Assembly (NCBI RefSeq): GCF_000020965.1
Contig: NC_011297.1
Span: 1-64,000 of the forward strand
Origin: Dictyoglomus thermophilum H-6-12
Lineage (GTDB): Bacteria; Dictyoglomota; Dictyoglomia; Dictyoglomales; Dictyoglomaceae
Length of the DNA stretch: 64,000 nucleotides
Direction of reading: 5' to 3'
Below, in pieces: positions 15,922 through 25,060 of the stretch (the first letter of the stretch is position 1; each line of letters opens with the position of its first letter). The notes below the pieces were generated by a model. The model was given only the letters and a program-made list of their open reading frames with translations, had not been told where the DNA came from and made no database searches. Position numbers and translations under genes: made by a program.

Positions 15922-17709
15922 ATGAAAAAATTAAATCTCATTTTAATTTTGGTTCTTCTTTTGTCGCTTACTCTAACTCTATCTTCTGCTGCAATAAAGG
16001 AACCAGAAATTAGATTTGCTACAACTTGGCCCTATCCTTTTCATGGTAATGCTTTTGGCCCTGGGGCTATAGGTGGTGCCTGGTGGTTTGCTTATGAACC
16101 CTTTGCATATTATATCCCTGCTACAGGAGAGTATATTCCAAGGCTTGCTACTTCGTGGAAGCTTGAAGGTAATAAATTGGTGGTTAATTTGAGAAAAACA
16201 AGGTGGAGTGATGGAACTCCTTTCACTGCAAAGGATATTGAATGTAATATTGCATTCTTGCATGCTATGTGGGAATGGCCCTATGAGATAGCTGGAGTAG
16301 AAGTAAGGTCTGAAAATACTGTTGCATTAGTTCTTAGCAGTACTCATCCCTTCTTAATTCATTCCCTTCTAACTGATGGTGCAATTTCTACATTAGCACC
16401 ATATCATATATATGGGAAATTCTTGTCTGAAGCAAAAGAAGTAGCATCATTGGGAAGAAAAATCTGGGAACTCAGGGAGCAAAAGAAAATAGTACCTGAA
16501 GATTTAAAGAAAGATTATGATAAGAAAGCAGCAGCTTTTAGAGAAAAAGTAAACAATTTTAGCCCTATTAAAGAGATTGGTAGAATGCCTGTTGTGGGTA
16601 CTTACGAACCGACAAACGTCACTCAGACAGAGATGGTATTAACAAAGAATAAATATCACTGGGCGGCAGGAAAAATCAGAATACCAAGGGTAGTATTTAG
16701 AAGATGGTCATCTAATGAGTTTGTATGGGCATCATTAGTGGCAGGAGAAATTGATGCAGCTCATCCTTCAATTCCTAAGGATGTGGTAGACCAATTTAAT
16801 TTGTTAAATCCTAACTTAAAGCTAAAAGCAGTATCAGATCTTTCTGAGTTTGCATTAATATTCAATTTTGAAAAACTATTATTTAAAGATTTAACTCTTA
16901 GAAAAGCCATTGCTTATGCATTGAACAGGACAAAAATTAGAGATGTTGCTGCATGGCAAGCAAAGGATGTCAGTGATTATGCTCATGGAGTATTAAAAAG
17001 TATGGAGAAAACGTGGTTATCAGCAGATTTTCTAAAGACTTTAACAAATTATAGTTATAATCCAGCAAAAGCTGAAGCAATTCTGAAAGAGGCAGGATAT
17101 ACTAAGGGATCTGATGGTTTATGGAGGACTCCTGATGGAAAAGTAGTTGCATTTACTGTTTCAGTATATGGACCTCATAGTGATTGGGTATTAGCGGCAA
17201 GAGAGATCACAGAACAACTAAAGAATTTTGGATTTAAAGTAGACTTAAAGATAATACCTGAGGGAATGAGAGATACAGTGATGCGTGGTGGAGATTATGA
17301 GGCTGCAGTAGAATTTGGAACAGCATGGTGGGGTTATCCTCATCCTGCAATGGGTTATACAAGAATATATCAAGGTGAAGTTGCAGACTTTACAAGATTT
17401 CCTGCAAAGAGTAAGTTCAAAACTCCATGGGGAGACTTAGTACCTTATGAATTGACAGATAAACTACAAGAAGTTACCACAAAACCTGCAGAAGCTAAAG
17501 ATTATGTAATGAAACTTGCCTATATTACTAATGAATATCTACCAATGATTCCATTTTTAGAAAAAGTTCTACCTATATTCTATTTAGATGGAAAAAGAGT
17601 GACAGGATGGCCTGAACCAGATGATTCTACCTGGAGTTTAGCACCTGGTGGAATTGAAAGAGTTTATGTACTACTTCTTTCTGAGGGTAAATTAAGACCT
17701 AAATTGTAA
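15922..17709 (+). CDS. ABC transporter substrate-binding protein, family 5
   Basis: A signal peptide (about residues 1-24, ending LSSAA) precedes a 570-residue SBP_bac_5 domain: RLATSWKLEGN (about 74-84), TRWSDGTPFTAKDIE (about 93-107), LRKAIAYALNRTKIRD (about 327-342). It is the first gene of a complete importer with permeases and ATPases in the usual order. The ligand is a peptide or, as often in saccharolytic thermophiles, an oligosaccharide. Confidence 0.9.
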   Translation: MKKLNLILILVLLLSLTLTLSSAAIKEPEIRFATTWPYPFHGNAFGPGAIGGAWWFAYEPFAYYIPATGEYIPRLATSWKLEGNKLVVNLRKTRWSDGTPFTAKDIECNIAFLHAMWEWPYEIAGVEVRSENTVALVLSSTHPFLIHSLLTDGAISTLAPYHIYGKFLSEAKEVASLGRKIWELREQKKIVPEDLKKDYDKKAAAFREKVNNFSPIKEIGRMPVVGTYEPTNVTQTEMVLTKNKYHWAAGKIRIPRVVFRRWSSNEFVWASLVAGEIDAAHPSIPKDVVDQFNLLNPNLKLKAVSDLSEFALIFNFEKLLFKDLTLRKAIAYALNRTKIRDVAAWQAKDVSDYAHGVLKSMEKTWLSADFLKTLTNYSYNPAKAEAILKEAGYTKGSDGLWRTPDGKVVAFTVSVYGPHSDWVLAAREITEQLKNFGFKVDLKIIPEGMRDTVMRGGDYEAAVEFGTAWWGYPHPAMGYTRIYQGEVADFTRFPAKSKFKTPWGDLVPYELTDKLQEVTTKPAEAKDYVMKLAYITNEYLPMIPFLEKVLPIFYLDGKRVTGWPEPDDSTWSLAPGGIERVYVLLLSEGKLRPKL

Positions 17710-17741
17710 AATTTTAATTATAAATGGAGGAAGTCTTACTC

Positions 17742-18728
17742 ATGAAATATATATTGAATAGGTTAGTACAAGTACTTATAATGACATTTTTGGCTCTTAC
17801 TGTAGTATTCTTTATCGTTCAATCTATGCCAGGAGATCCAGCTTTTGGCTTAGCAGTTTCTATAGCTCAAAGCAGAAATATGCCTCTAGATAAGGCTTTA
17901 GAAATTGCTCACAACATAATAGGATACAATCCCAAAGAATCAATAGTATTGAAATATTTGAAATTTCTTAGAAATATAATTGTAGGAAATTTTGGGTATT
18001 CTACATATTTTAAAACAAGTGTTAACGAAATAATCGGAAAAGCATTACCTTGGACTCTCTTTGTAATATCCTTAGCAACTGTTATAGGATTTTTCTTAGG
18101 TGTTTCTATTGGGGCTTTCTCAGCACAGAAGAGAGGATCATTTATTGATACATTTATCTCTACGATATTTAGTATAATACAAGCAATTCCAGCCTTTGTA
18201 TTAGCAGTAGTTATACTCTTTTTGGGAGCAGTAAGATTAAGACTTCTTCCGTTAGGTGGAGCATATCCTATTGAGATGAACCCGGGGTTTTACCCCGGGT
18301 TCATCTTAGCTGTTATTTATCATGCTTTAGGGCCGCTAATTGCTACTTTTATTCCCCAAATGGCTTCTTGGGGCTTAGCTATGAGGGGAAATTGTTCTAA
18401 TGTAATAGAAGAAGATTTTGTTAGATTTGCTAAAATAAGAGGTCTTCCTGATTCTACTATTGCCCGTAGATATGTGAGAAGAAATGCTATTCTGCCATTA
18501 GTAGCAAGCTTAGCTATTGGAATTGGATACATGTTAGGAGGTCATACTTTAGTAGAAGTTATTTTTAATTATCCGGGAATAGGCTACTATTTTGGACAAG
18601 CAATAAGTGCGAGGGATTTTGGGCTTCTAACAGGACTTTTTTCTCTAATTGTTATTGGTGTTATCTTAGCTACTTTTATAACTGAGCTTCTATATGCAGT
18701 TATTGATCCAAGGGTGAAGGTACAATGA
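17742..18728 (+). CDS. ABC transporter permease, DppB/OppB type
   Basis: Six membrane helices are visible with the family N-terminus YILNRLVQVLIMTFLALTVVFF and QSMPGDPA after helix 1. The EAA-like loop is around LRGLPDSTIARRYVRRNAILP. The ATG at 17742 is chosen because GGAGG lies at 17726-17730; an in-frame ATG at 17724 overlaps that site. A 14-base-pair GC-rich inverted repeat is buried in the coding sequence at 18274-18306. The gene overlaps the next permease by four bases. Confidence 0.9.
   Translation: MKYILNRLVQVLIMTFLALTVVFFIVQSMPGDPAFGLAVSIAQSRNMPLDKALEIAHNIIGYNPKESIVLKYLKFLRNIIVGNFGYSTYFKTSVNEIIGKALPWTLFVISLATVIGFFLGVSIGAFSAQKRGSFIDTFISTIFSIIQAIPAFVLAVVILFLGAVRLRLLPLGGAYPIEMNPGFYPGFILAVIYHALGPLIATFIPQMASWGLAMRGNCSNVIEEDFVRFAKIRGLPDSTIARRYVRRNAILPLVASLAIGIGYMLGGHTLVEVIFNYPGIGYYFGQAISARDFGLLTGLFSLIVIGVILATFITELLYAVIDPRVKVQ
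18274..18306. repeat. Perfect GC-rich hairpin inside the DppB-type gene
   Basis: AGATGAACCCGGGG is followed by a five-base loop and its exact reverse complement. It encodes EMNPGFYPGFI in the permease. A 14-bp perfect stem of this GC content is out of keeping with the AT-rich coding sequence around it. Confidence 0.85.
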
Positions 18729-19579
18729 GAGACTTTATAAGACCAATTTTAATGAATAGAAAGGCATTTGTTGGTCTTATTATATTAAGTATTTTTATAT
18801 TAATGGCAATTTTAGGTCCTGTGGTTGTTCCCTTAAATTTAAGTTCTAATTTTGCAGAAAGGTACCAACCTCCTTCTTGGAAACATCCTTATGGAACCGA
18901 TTATTTTGGGATAGATATTTTTCAACAGATAGTGCATGGGTCTCGTTCGGTGATAGGATTATCTGTTCTTTCAAGTTTATTTGCAGTTATAATAGGGTCT
19001 GTTATAGGTATTGCTAGAGGCTACTTAGGAGGATTTATATCTAAATTTTTAGACACAATTATAACTATATTCTTAGTTATTCCTTCTTTTCCTGCTCTTT
19101 TAATTATGGCTGCGATTTTTGCTGATAAATCTTTAAACATAATTGCAGTAGCACTAATTATTGCCATGTGGCTTTGGGCTCCTTTGGCAAAACAAATCTC
19201 TGCCCAAGTTCTTTCCATAAAGTCAAAGGAATTTATAGAGGTTTCAAAAATGCTAAATTTAGGAACAAACTATATCCTTTTTAAAGACATACTACCGCTA
19301 CTTATTCCTTATATTTTTATAAATTTTATTACTCAACTAAAAGGAGCCATGGAATTTAGTGTAGGATTAATGTTTCTTGGTCTTGCAAAATTTGATCCAA
19401 CTCATTGGGGAGTAATGCTTAATTACGCATTATATCAAGCAGGTGCTTTATATACTCCTCGTGGCTTTCATTATCCTATAATTATCATGCTTCATATAGT
19501 TTTGTTAATATATGGGGGTATCCTTTTTGCTCAAGGAATAGAGGAAATATTTAATCCCAAATTACGGAGGTATGAATAG
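18725..19579 (+). CDS. ABC transporter permease, DppC/OppC type
   Basis: The N-terminal NRKAFVGLIILSIFILMAILGPVVVP and YQPPSWKHPYGTDYFGIDIFQQIVHGSR (about 46-73) are standard for OppC-type permeases. Five to six helices follow; the ATPase-coupling loop is near AKQISAQVLSIKSKEFIEVSKMLN (about 155-178). The ATG overlaps the stop of the previous gene and the stop overlaps the next start by one base, so translation is coupled through the operon. Confidence 0.9.
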   Translation: MRDFIRPILMNRKAFVGLIILSIFILMAILGPVVVPLNLSSNFAERYQPPSWKHPYGTDYFGIDIFQQIVHGSRSVIGLSVLSSLFAVIIGSVIGIARGYLGGFISKFLDTIITIFLVIPSFPALLIMAAIFADKSLNIIAVALIIAMWLWAPLAKQISAQVLSIKSKEFIEVSKMLNLGTNYILFKDILPLLIPYIFINFITQLKGAMEFSVGLMFLGLAKFDPTHWGVMLNYALYQAGALYTPRGFHYPIIIMLHIVLLIYGGILFAQGIEEIFNPKLRRYE

Positions 19580-20541
19580 TGAGAGTTATATTATCTATAA
19601 ATAATCTCAGAGCTGTATATTTAGTTAGGGAGGGAACTATTAAAGCTTGCGATGGGGTCTCTTTTGATATAGAGGAAAATACTGTGTATGCCATTGTAGG
19701 AGAAAGTGCTTCTGGAAAAAGTACTATAATTGAGGCAATGACTCTAACTCTACCTCCTAACTCGAAAATTCTTGAAGGAGAAGTAATTTATAATGGGAGA
19801 GATCTTTTAAAACTTTCTGAAAATGAGCTTAGAAAAATAAGATGGTCTGAAATCGCATTAGTTCCTCAAGCTGCTCAACAATCTTTAAATCCCACAATGA
19901 GAATAATTGATCATTTTTTTGACACGGTGTATGCTCATCACAAAAATTGGCAAAACAATGAGATAGTTAAAAAAGCAGAAGAATTAATAGCTCTTGTGAG
20001 ACTTGATCCTAAAAATGTCCTTTATTCTTTTCCTCATCAATTATCAGGAGGAATGAAACAAAGAGTCCTTATTGCTCTTTCTTTAGTATTCAAGCCTAAA
20101 ATTCTTATTTTAGATGAACCAACATCAGCTTTAGACGTTCTTACTCAGGCTTATATTATTCAGCTTTTAAAAGATCTTAAGAAACAACTTAAACTCACTT
20201 TAATTTTTGTTACTCATGATATAGCTGTTGCTGCAGAACTTTCTGATAGAATTTCTGTGGTTTATGCAGGAAATATTGTAGAAAGTGGTCCTACGAGAGA
20301 CGTATTAAAAGATCCAAAACATCCTTATACTCAAGGCTTAGTTAACTCTATAATGAGCTTAATCTCAGATCCAGAAAAGATAAAAGGAATTCCAGGAGAT
20401 CCTCCTAGTTTATTAGATCCACCTTCTGGATGTAGATTTCACCCAAGATGCACGTATGTTAGGGAGGAATGTAAAAAAGAAAAACCACCTATGTATTCTC
20501 TAAATAGTAACAGAAAAGTAGCATGCTATCTTTATAAATAG
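19579..20541 (+). CDS. ABC transporter ATP-binding protein, DppD/OppD type
   Basis: Walker A is GESASGKST (about 40-48), the signature LSGGMKQR (about 155-162), Walker B ILILDEPTSALD (about 174-185) and the switch histidine in VTHDIAVA. The C-terminal OppD extension GCRFHPRC with further cysteines (C near 298 and 315) is the pattern found to bind an iron-sulfur cluster in some homologues. The GTG start shares a base with the stop of the previous gene. Confidence 0.92.
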   Translation: MRVILSINNLRAVYLVREGTIKACDGVSFDIEENTVYAIVGESASGKSTIIEAMTLTLPPNSKILEGEVIYNGRDLLKLSENELRKIRWSEIALVPQAAQQSLNPTMRIIDHFFDTVYAHHKNWQNNEIVKKAEELIALVRLDPKNVLYSFPHQLSGGMKQRVLIALSLVFKPKILILDEPTSALDVLTQAYIIQLLKDLKKQLKLTLIFVTHDIAVAAELSDRISVVYAGNIVESGPTRDVLKDPKHPYTQGLVNSIMSLISDPEKIKGIPGDPPSLLDPPSGCRFHPRCTYVREECKKEKPPMYSLNSNRKVACYLYK

Positions 20542-20553
20542 GGGGAAAATAGG

Positions 20554-21570
20554 ATGGAAATACCAGTATTGGAATTAGAAGGGATTACGAAAATATTTTC
20601 CCGAGGATATTTTAAGAAAAAATATATTATTGCCTTAGAAAATATTAATTTAAGAATTAATAAGCAAGACAGATTAGCTATTATTGGAGAAAGTGGAATG
20701 GGAAAAACTACTTTGGCTAGAATTGCATGTCTTTTAGAAACCCCAACTCAAGGAAAAATAAAATGGTTTGGGAAAGATATTTCTAATGTTTCAAGGAGGG
20801 AATTATCTTATCTTAGAACTAGAGTTCAATATGTTCATCAAGATCCTTATGCTTCTTTACATCCTTCAAGAACAATATATGCTACTTTAGCAGATCCTTT
20901 AAGTAGAAACAATAATATCAGAGGAAAAGAGTTGGAGAGAAGGGTTGAGGAACTTCTTAATTTGGTTGGTCTTACGCCTCCTTCTTATTTTTTAAATAAA
21001 TATCCCCATCATCTTTCTGGAGGTGGAAGACAAAGACTTGCTATTGCTCGAGCTCTTACCGCAAATCCTGAAGTTCTTGTTGCAGATGAGCCTATAAGCA
21101 TGATAGATATGTCTCTTAGAGCTACTATTATTCAGATTCTGAAAATTCTTAATAAAGAGTTGGGAATTTCCATAATTCTTATCCTACATGATATTGGAGC
21201 AGCAAGATTCTTTGCTACTAATGGAGGAAAAATAGCAGTGCTATATGGTGGAAGGATTGTAGAAAAAGGAGAGTGTGACGAAATTGTAAATAATCCTTTA
21301 CATCCTTATACTCGAACACTAATATCTGCAAGTCCTATACCCGATCCAGATCTAGCTCAAGAAAAAAAAGTTATAGAATTAAAATCTTATGAGCCTCCAA
21401 AAAGAGAGTTGGGGAAAAAATTATGTCCCTTCTCTCATGCTTGCTTATATTCTCAGGATATTTGTTTTAATAAAGATCCTGGGCTTGAAAATGTAAATGA
21501 TAAACATGAAGTTGCATGCTTCTTCTGGAATAGATTACCTAAGTGGATTCCCCCATGGAGCAAGGAGTAG
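20554..21570 (+). CDS. ABC transporter ATP-binding protein, DppF/OppF type
   Basis: Walker A GESGMGKTT (about 45-53), signature LSGGGRQR (about 157-164), Walker B VLVADEPISMID and switch ILHDIGAA are present. The C-terminal CPFSHACLYSQDIC motif is the OppF cysteine region. It is the last gene of the importer operon; no obvious terminator follows before the regulatory region. Confidence 0.92.
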   Translation: MEIPVLELEGITKIFSRGYFKKKYIIALENINLRINKQDRLAIIGESGMGKTTLARIACLLETPTQGKIKWFGKDISNVSRRELSYLRTRVQYVHQDPYASLHPSRTIYATLADPLSRNNNIRGKELERRVEELLNLVGLTPPSYFLNKYPHHLSGGGRQRLAIARALTANPEVLVADEPISMIDMSLRATIIQILKILNKELGISIILILHDIGAARFFATNGGKIAVLYGGRIVEKGECDEIVNNPLHPYTRTLISASPIPDPDLAQEKKVIELKSYEPPKRELGKKLCPFSHACLYSQDICFNKDPGLENVNDKHEVACFFWNRLPKWIPPWSKE

Positions 21571-21922
21571 AGATTTTTTAGTTTAAATCTTGATATTGTT
21601 GTAACTTATTTTGGGGAAAAATGAGTCTTAGTTAAAAAGGGTGTTACTATTATGTTCTCATAAGTATTGCTTTTTCTTCTAAAACTTTTCCTTATATATA
21701 TACTATTGGGCTTGTTATATGTTTCATATTATTAGCTCTTCCGAGATAAGTTATAATTAGGCATATACCTATTACTCGTAAGAGATAGCGAATTTTTAAT
21801 CTTATCCCAATACCTACACGGTGTAGAAATTTTTCTGCTTGACAAAAAAATTATGAGTAAGTAAAAATTTACTTAAGCAAACGTTTATATTAGCGTTTGC
21901 AAAATTAAAAGGGGGGTATTTT
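21571..21922 (+). promoter_or_regulatory. Control region with two adjacent palindromes upstream of the binding protein at 21923
   Basis: No gene is seen in these 350 bases. TTGACA is at 21839-21844. TAAGTAAA-AA-TTTACTTA (21858-21875) is a perfect eight-base palindrome over the expected -10 region. Directly after it GCAAACG (21877-21883) and CGTTTGC (21894-21900) form a perfect seven-base inverted repeat over the start region, similar to LacI/CcpA-type operators. A further CTACAC-G-GTGTAG palindrome is at 21814-21826. Two regulators may act here. Confidence 0.65.
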
Positions 21923-23845
21923 ATGAGGTTAAATTACACTAAAATCTTTATTATTCTTTTTCTCCTCATTATTCTTCTTGGTAATACTTTTTCAGCAACA
22001 AAATATAATGAGGCACCTTCTCTTGCTCAACTGGTAAAAGAGGGTAAACTTCCTCCTGTAGAAGAGAGGCTTCCTAAAAATCCTGTAGTTTTAAAACCCT
22101 ACGAAGAAATTGGTAAATATGGGGGGACTTGGAGGAGAGCTTGGCTTGGAGCGGGTGATAGATGGGGAATTGCAAGGATCTCTATGTCTGCCTGTAATCT
22201 TTTAAGATTTAGTTCTGATGGTAAAAAGGTTCTTCCTTGGCTTGTAGACAAGTATACAGTTTCAAAAGATGGTAAAATATATACCTTCCATATACGTGAA
22301 GGGATTAAGTGGTCCGATGGAGAGCCTTTTACTACCGATGATGTAATATTCTGGTATGAGGATATTATTTGTAATAAGGATTTAACTCCTAATATGCCTT
22401 CTCAATTTGTAAGCTCTGATGGAAAATCTATTGCTAAGTTTGAAAAAATTGATAAATATACTTTTAGAATAATTTTCCCCGAACCTAAGCCTCTATTCAT
22501 TTATGATATTCCTGCTCAAGGGTGGTATATGGATACTACTCATGGCTCTCTTTCCTACTATGCTCCAAAACATTATTTAATGCAATTTCATCCTAAATAT
22601 ACACCTATGGAGAAACTTGAGAAGATGGCTAAGGATGCAGGCTTCAACAAATGGTATGAGCTTTTCAAGTTTAAAGATGATTGGTTACAAAATCCTGAAC
22701 TTCCTGTGACTGCACCATGGAAAGTTGTAAGCAAGAGCCCCAATGAGCCTGTATTTGTAATGGAGAGAAACCCATACTACCATGTGGTAGATCCTGAAGG
22801 AAATCAGCTTCCCTATATTGATAGGGTAGTACATTACTTAGTAAGCGATGCAGAAATGATTAATATGAAGGCAGTGGCAGGAGAGATTGATTGTCAAGAC
22901 AGGCATATGAGAGTTTCTAACTACTCGCTATTCATGGAAAATGCACAAAAAGGAAACTACAGAGTTTTAAAATGGGCATCTGCTGTTGGGGCTGATCCTG
23001 CGATATTCCTTAATCAAAATGTAAAAGATCCTGTAAAGAGGAAGCTCTTCCAAGATGTAAGATTTAGACAAGCACTATCCCTTGCCATAAATAGGGACGA
23101 AATAAATAAGATCCTATATATGGGACTTGGTACTCCAATGCAAGCAGCAATTCCTAAGGGTGCTGCTTATTATGATCCTTCTTGGGAAAAGGCATATGCT
23201 CAGTATGATCCTGGAAGGGCCAAAATATTGCTTGATGCTATGGGGCTTAAGGTTGGAAAAGATGGATTTAGAATTGGTCCTGAGGGTAAACCTATTGAGC
23301 TGATTATTAGTTTTACCACCTATCCAGGAAATGCAAATATGAGTATTATGGAGTTGATTAAGAGCTATTGGGAAAAGATAGGGATCAAGACCATAATCAA
23401 GCAAGTAGATAGAAGTTTGTATGTTACCAATTGTAACTCTGGAGATATTGAGATTGGTGTGTGGGTTATGGATAGGTGCTCCAACTTTATTTTAAGCCCT
23501 GGAAGAATATTAGGAACTATAACTGACGGTCCATGGGCTCCTCTTTATGCCAGATGGTATTGGACCAAGGGCAAGGAAGGAGAAGAACCTACAGGAGATA
23601 TAAGAAAGCTTTATGAGTTGTGGGATCAAGTTAATCAAACTACAGATGCAACAAAGAGAGATATACTTATTAGGCAAATTGTTGCTCTCCATAGAAAGAA
23701 CATATGGATTATAGGTACCGTGGGAGCACTTCCATCTCTCTGTATAGTAAAGAACAACTTTAGGAACGTTCCAGAATACTTAATAAGTGATGCTCCACTC
23801 TTTACTCCTTTGAACGCATTTCCTGAACAGTTCTTTATTAAATAG
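21923..23845 (+). CDS. ABC transporter substrate-binding protein, family 5 (large form)
   Basis: At 640 residues with a signal peptide (about 1-26), this belongs to the long SBP_bac_5 group that starts with LAQLVKEGKLPPVEERLPKNP and YGGTWRR, common in sugar-using thermophiles. IKWSDGEPFTTDDVIFWYED (about 125-144) and FRQALSLAINRDEINK are family motifs. It probably hands its ligand to the upstream permeases or to a set elsewhere. Its own promoter and operators suggest separate regulation. Confidence 0.88.
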   Translation: MRLNYTKIFIILFLLIILLGNTFSATKYNEAPSLAQLVKEGKLPPVEERLPKNPVVLKPYEEIGKYGGTWRRAWLGAGDRWGIARISMSACNLLRFSSDGKKVLPWLVDKYTVSKDGKIYTFHIREGIKWSDGEPFTTDDVIFWYEDIICNKDLTPNMPSQFVSSDGKSIAKFEKIDKYTFRIIFPEPKPLFIYDIPAQGWYMDTTHGSLSYYAPKHYLMQFHPKYTPMEKLEKMAKDAGFNKWYELFKFKDDWLQNPELPVTAPWKVVSKSPNEPVFVMERNPYYHVVDPEGNQLPYIDRVVHYLVSDAEMINMKAVAGEIDCQDRHMRVSNYSLFMENAQKGNYRVLKWASAVGADPAIFLNQNVKDPVKRKLFQDVRFRQALSLAINRDEINKILYMGLGTPMQAAIPKGAAYYDPSWEKAYAQYDPGRAKILLDAMGLKVGKDGFRIGPEGKPIELIISFTTYPGNANMSIMELIKSYWEKIGIKTIIKQVDRSLYVTNCNSGDIEIGVWVMDRCSNFILSPGRILGTITDGPWAPLYARWYWTKGKEGEEPTGDIRKLYELWDQVNQTTDATKRDILIRQIVALHRKNIWIIGTVGALPSLCIVKNNFRNVPEYLISDAPLFTPLNAFPEQFFIK

Positions 23846-23861
23846 TTCAAGCTGATTTTAT

Positions 23862-23899
23862 GGGGGAGAGGTCAAATCACCTCTCCCCCTTTTTATTTT
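23862..23899 (+). terminator. Rho-independent terminator
   Basis: GGGGGAGAGGT pairs perfectly with ACCTCTCCCCC around a six-base loop, followed by TTTTTATTTT. Confidence 0.92.
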
Positions 23900-23918
23900 C
23901 TAAGGTTTAGCTCTACTT

Positions 23919-23927
23919 TGATATAAT
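23919..23927 (+). promoter_or_regulatory. Extended -10 promoter for the 23962 operon
   Basis: TGATATAAT at 23919-23927 is an extended -10 element 35 bases before the start codon; a Shine-Dalgarno AAGGAGAG follows. Confidence 0.5.
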
Positions 23928-23961
23928 ATTCAAAGATAATTTGGTAAAGGAGAGACTGTAA

Positions 23962-24162
23962 ATGGAAGGATTGAGAGAGAATTTTATTTTGTTTTTACCA
24001 CTTCTTCTGATTCAATTAGTTTTTCAAATCTTAGCTATTGTTGATCTTATTAAGAGAAATAAGGAAGAAATTAGATGGGAAAATAAAATAATATGGGCTA
24101 TAATTATTCTTGCTTTTGGAATTTTAGGTCCTATGGCTTATTTTGTCTTTGGGAGAAAGTAA
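23962..24162 (+). CDS. Small membrane protein with PLDc_N (phospholipase D N-terminal-like) domain
   Basis: A 66-residue protein with two hydrophobic helices (about 9-27 and 45-62) and the PLDc_N pattern: LAIVDLIKR between helices and the final GPMAYFVFGRK. Such proteins are often found next to ABC-2 exporters. Its stop almost abuts the ATPase start, so it is the first gene of the exporter operon. Function unknown. Confidence 0.75.
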   Translation: MEGLRENFILFLPLLLIQLVFQILAIVDLIKRNKEEIRWENKIIWAIIILAFGILGPMAYFVFGRK

Positions 24163-24163
24163 T

Positions 24164-25060
24164 ATGAATGTGATAGAAACGTATAATTTGTGCAAGTATT
24201 ACCCAAATAAGAAGGCTTTAGATGATTTAAATTTGGAAGTTCCTGAGGGAGTAATCTTTGGGTATTTAGGGCCTAATGGGGCAGGTAAAACAACTACCAT
24301 AAGGGTTCTTTTAAATCTCGCAAAACCTACAAAAGGTAGTGCTGTAATTTTGGGAGAAGATATAACTAAAAGTAGAAAATATTTGAGGTGGATAGGTTAT
24401 CTTCCTGATGTACCTAATTTTTATAATTACTTTACTGCTAAAGAGTATTTAGTAACTCTTTGTGAAATAATAGGCGTAGACAAAAAGAGGGTAGATGAAG
24501 TTTTAGAGATGGTTGATCTTAAAAATGAAAAAAAGAGGATTGGGACTTTTTCAAGGGGAATGAAACAAAGGCTTGGAGTTGCTCAAGCCTTACTTCCAAA
24601 TCCAAAACTCCTCATTTTGGATGAGCCAACTTCTTCGTTGGATCCTCAGGGAAGAAAAGAGATCCTTGATTTAATAGTTTCCTTTAGGGGAGAAAAAACA
24701 GTATTCTTTTCTACCCATATTCTTGCTGATGTAGAAAGAGTGTGTGATAGAGTGGGAATTTTAAAAGATGGAAGACTTCTATTAAATGATACTTTAGGGA
24801 ATATTAAGAAAAAATTCTCAAGGAGAATCATAAGACTGGAAGTTGATAATCCCTTGAGAATAGTTGAGCAAATAAGGAGAGAAGATTTTGTTGAAGAAGT
24901 TTTAGAAGAAAATCAAAATTCTTTAATATTAAAAGTAAGAGATCTTGAAATGGCCCAAAGGAGAATTCCTGAAATTATTGTAAAAGAGGGCTTATCCCTT
25001 ATGCATTTTGAGGTTTTGGAGCCAACCCTTGAAGATATATTTTTTGAGGTGATTTCATGA
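24164..25060 (+). CDS. ABC transporter ATP-binding protein (ABC-2 type exporter)
   Basis: Walker A GPNGAGKTTT (about 36-45), signature FSRGMKQRLGVAQAL (about 127-141), Walker B LLILDEPTSSLDP and FSTHILADVERV are clear. Residues 210-298 form the regulatory tail of the CcmA/NatA class. The ATG at 24164 is preferred over an in-frame upstream start because GGGAGAAAG lies just before it. The stop overlaps the permease start by four bases. Confidence 0.92.
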   Translation: MNVIETYNLCKYYPNKKALDDLNLEVPEGVIFGYLGPNGAGKTTTIRVLLNLAKPTKGSAVILGEDITKSRKYLRWIGYLPDVPNFYNYFTAKEYLVTLCEIIGVDKKRVDEVLEMVDLKNEKKRIGTFSRGMKQRLGVAQALLPNPKLLILDEPTSSLDPQGRKEILDLIVSFRGEKTVFFSTHILADVERVCDRVGILKDGRLLLNDTLGNIKKKFSRRIIRLEVDNPLRIVEQIRREDFVEEVLEENQNSLILKVRDLEMAQRRIPEIIVKEGLSLMHFEVLEPTLEDIFFEVIS

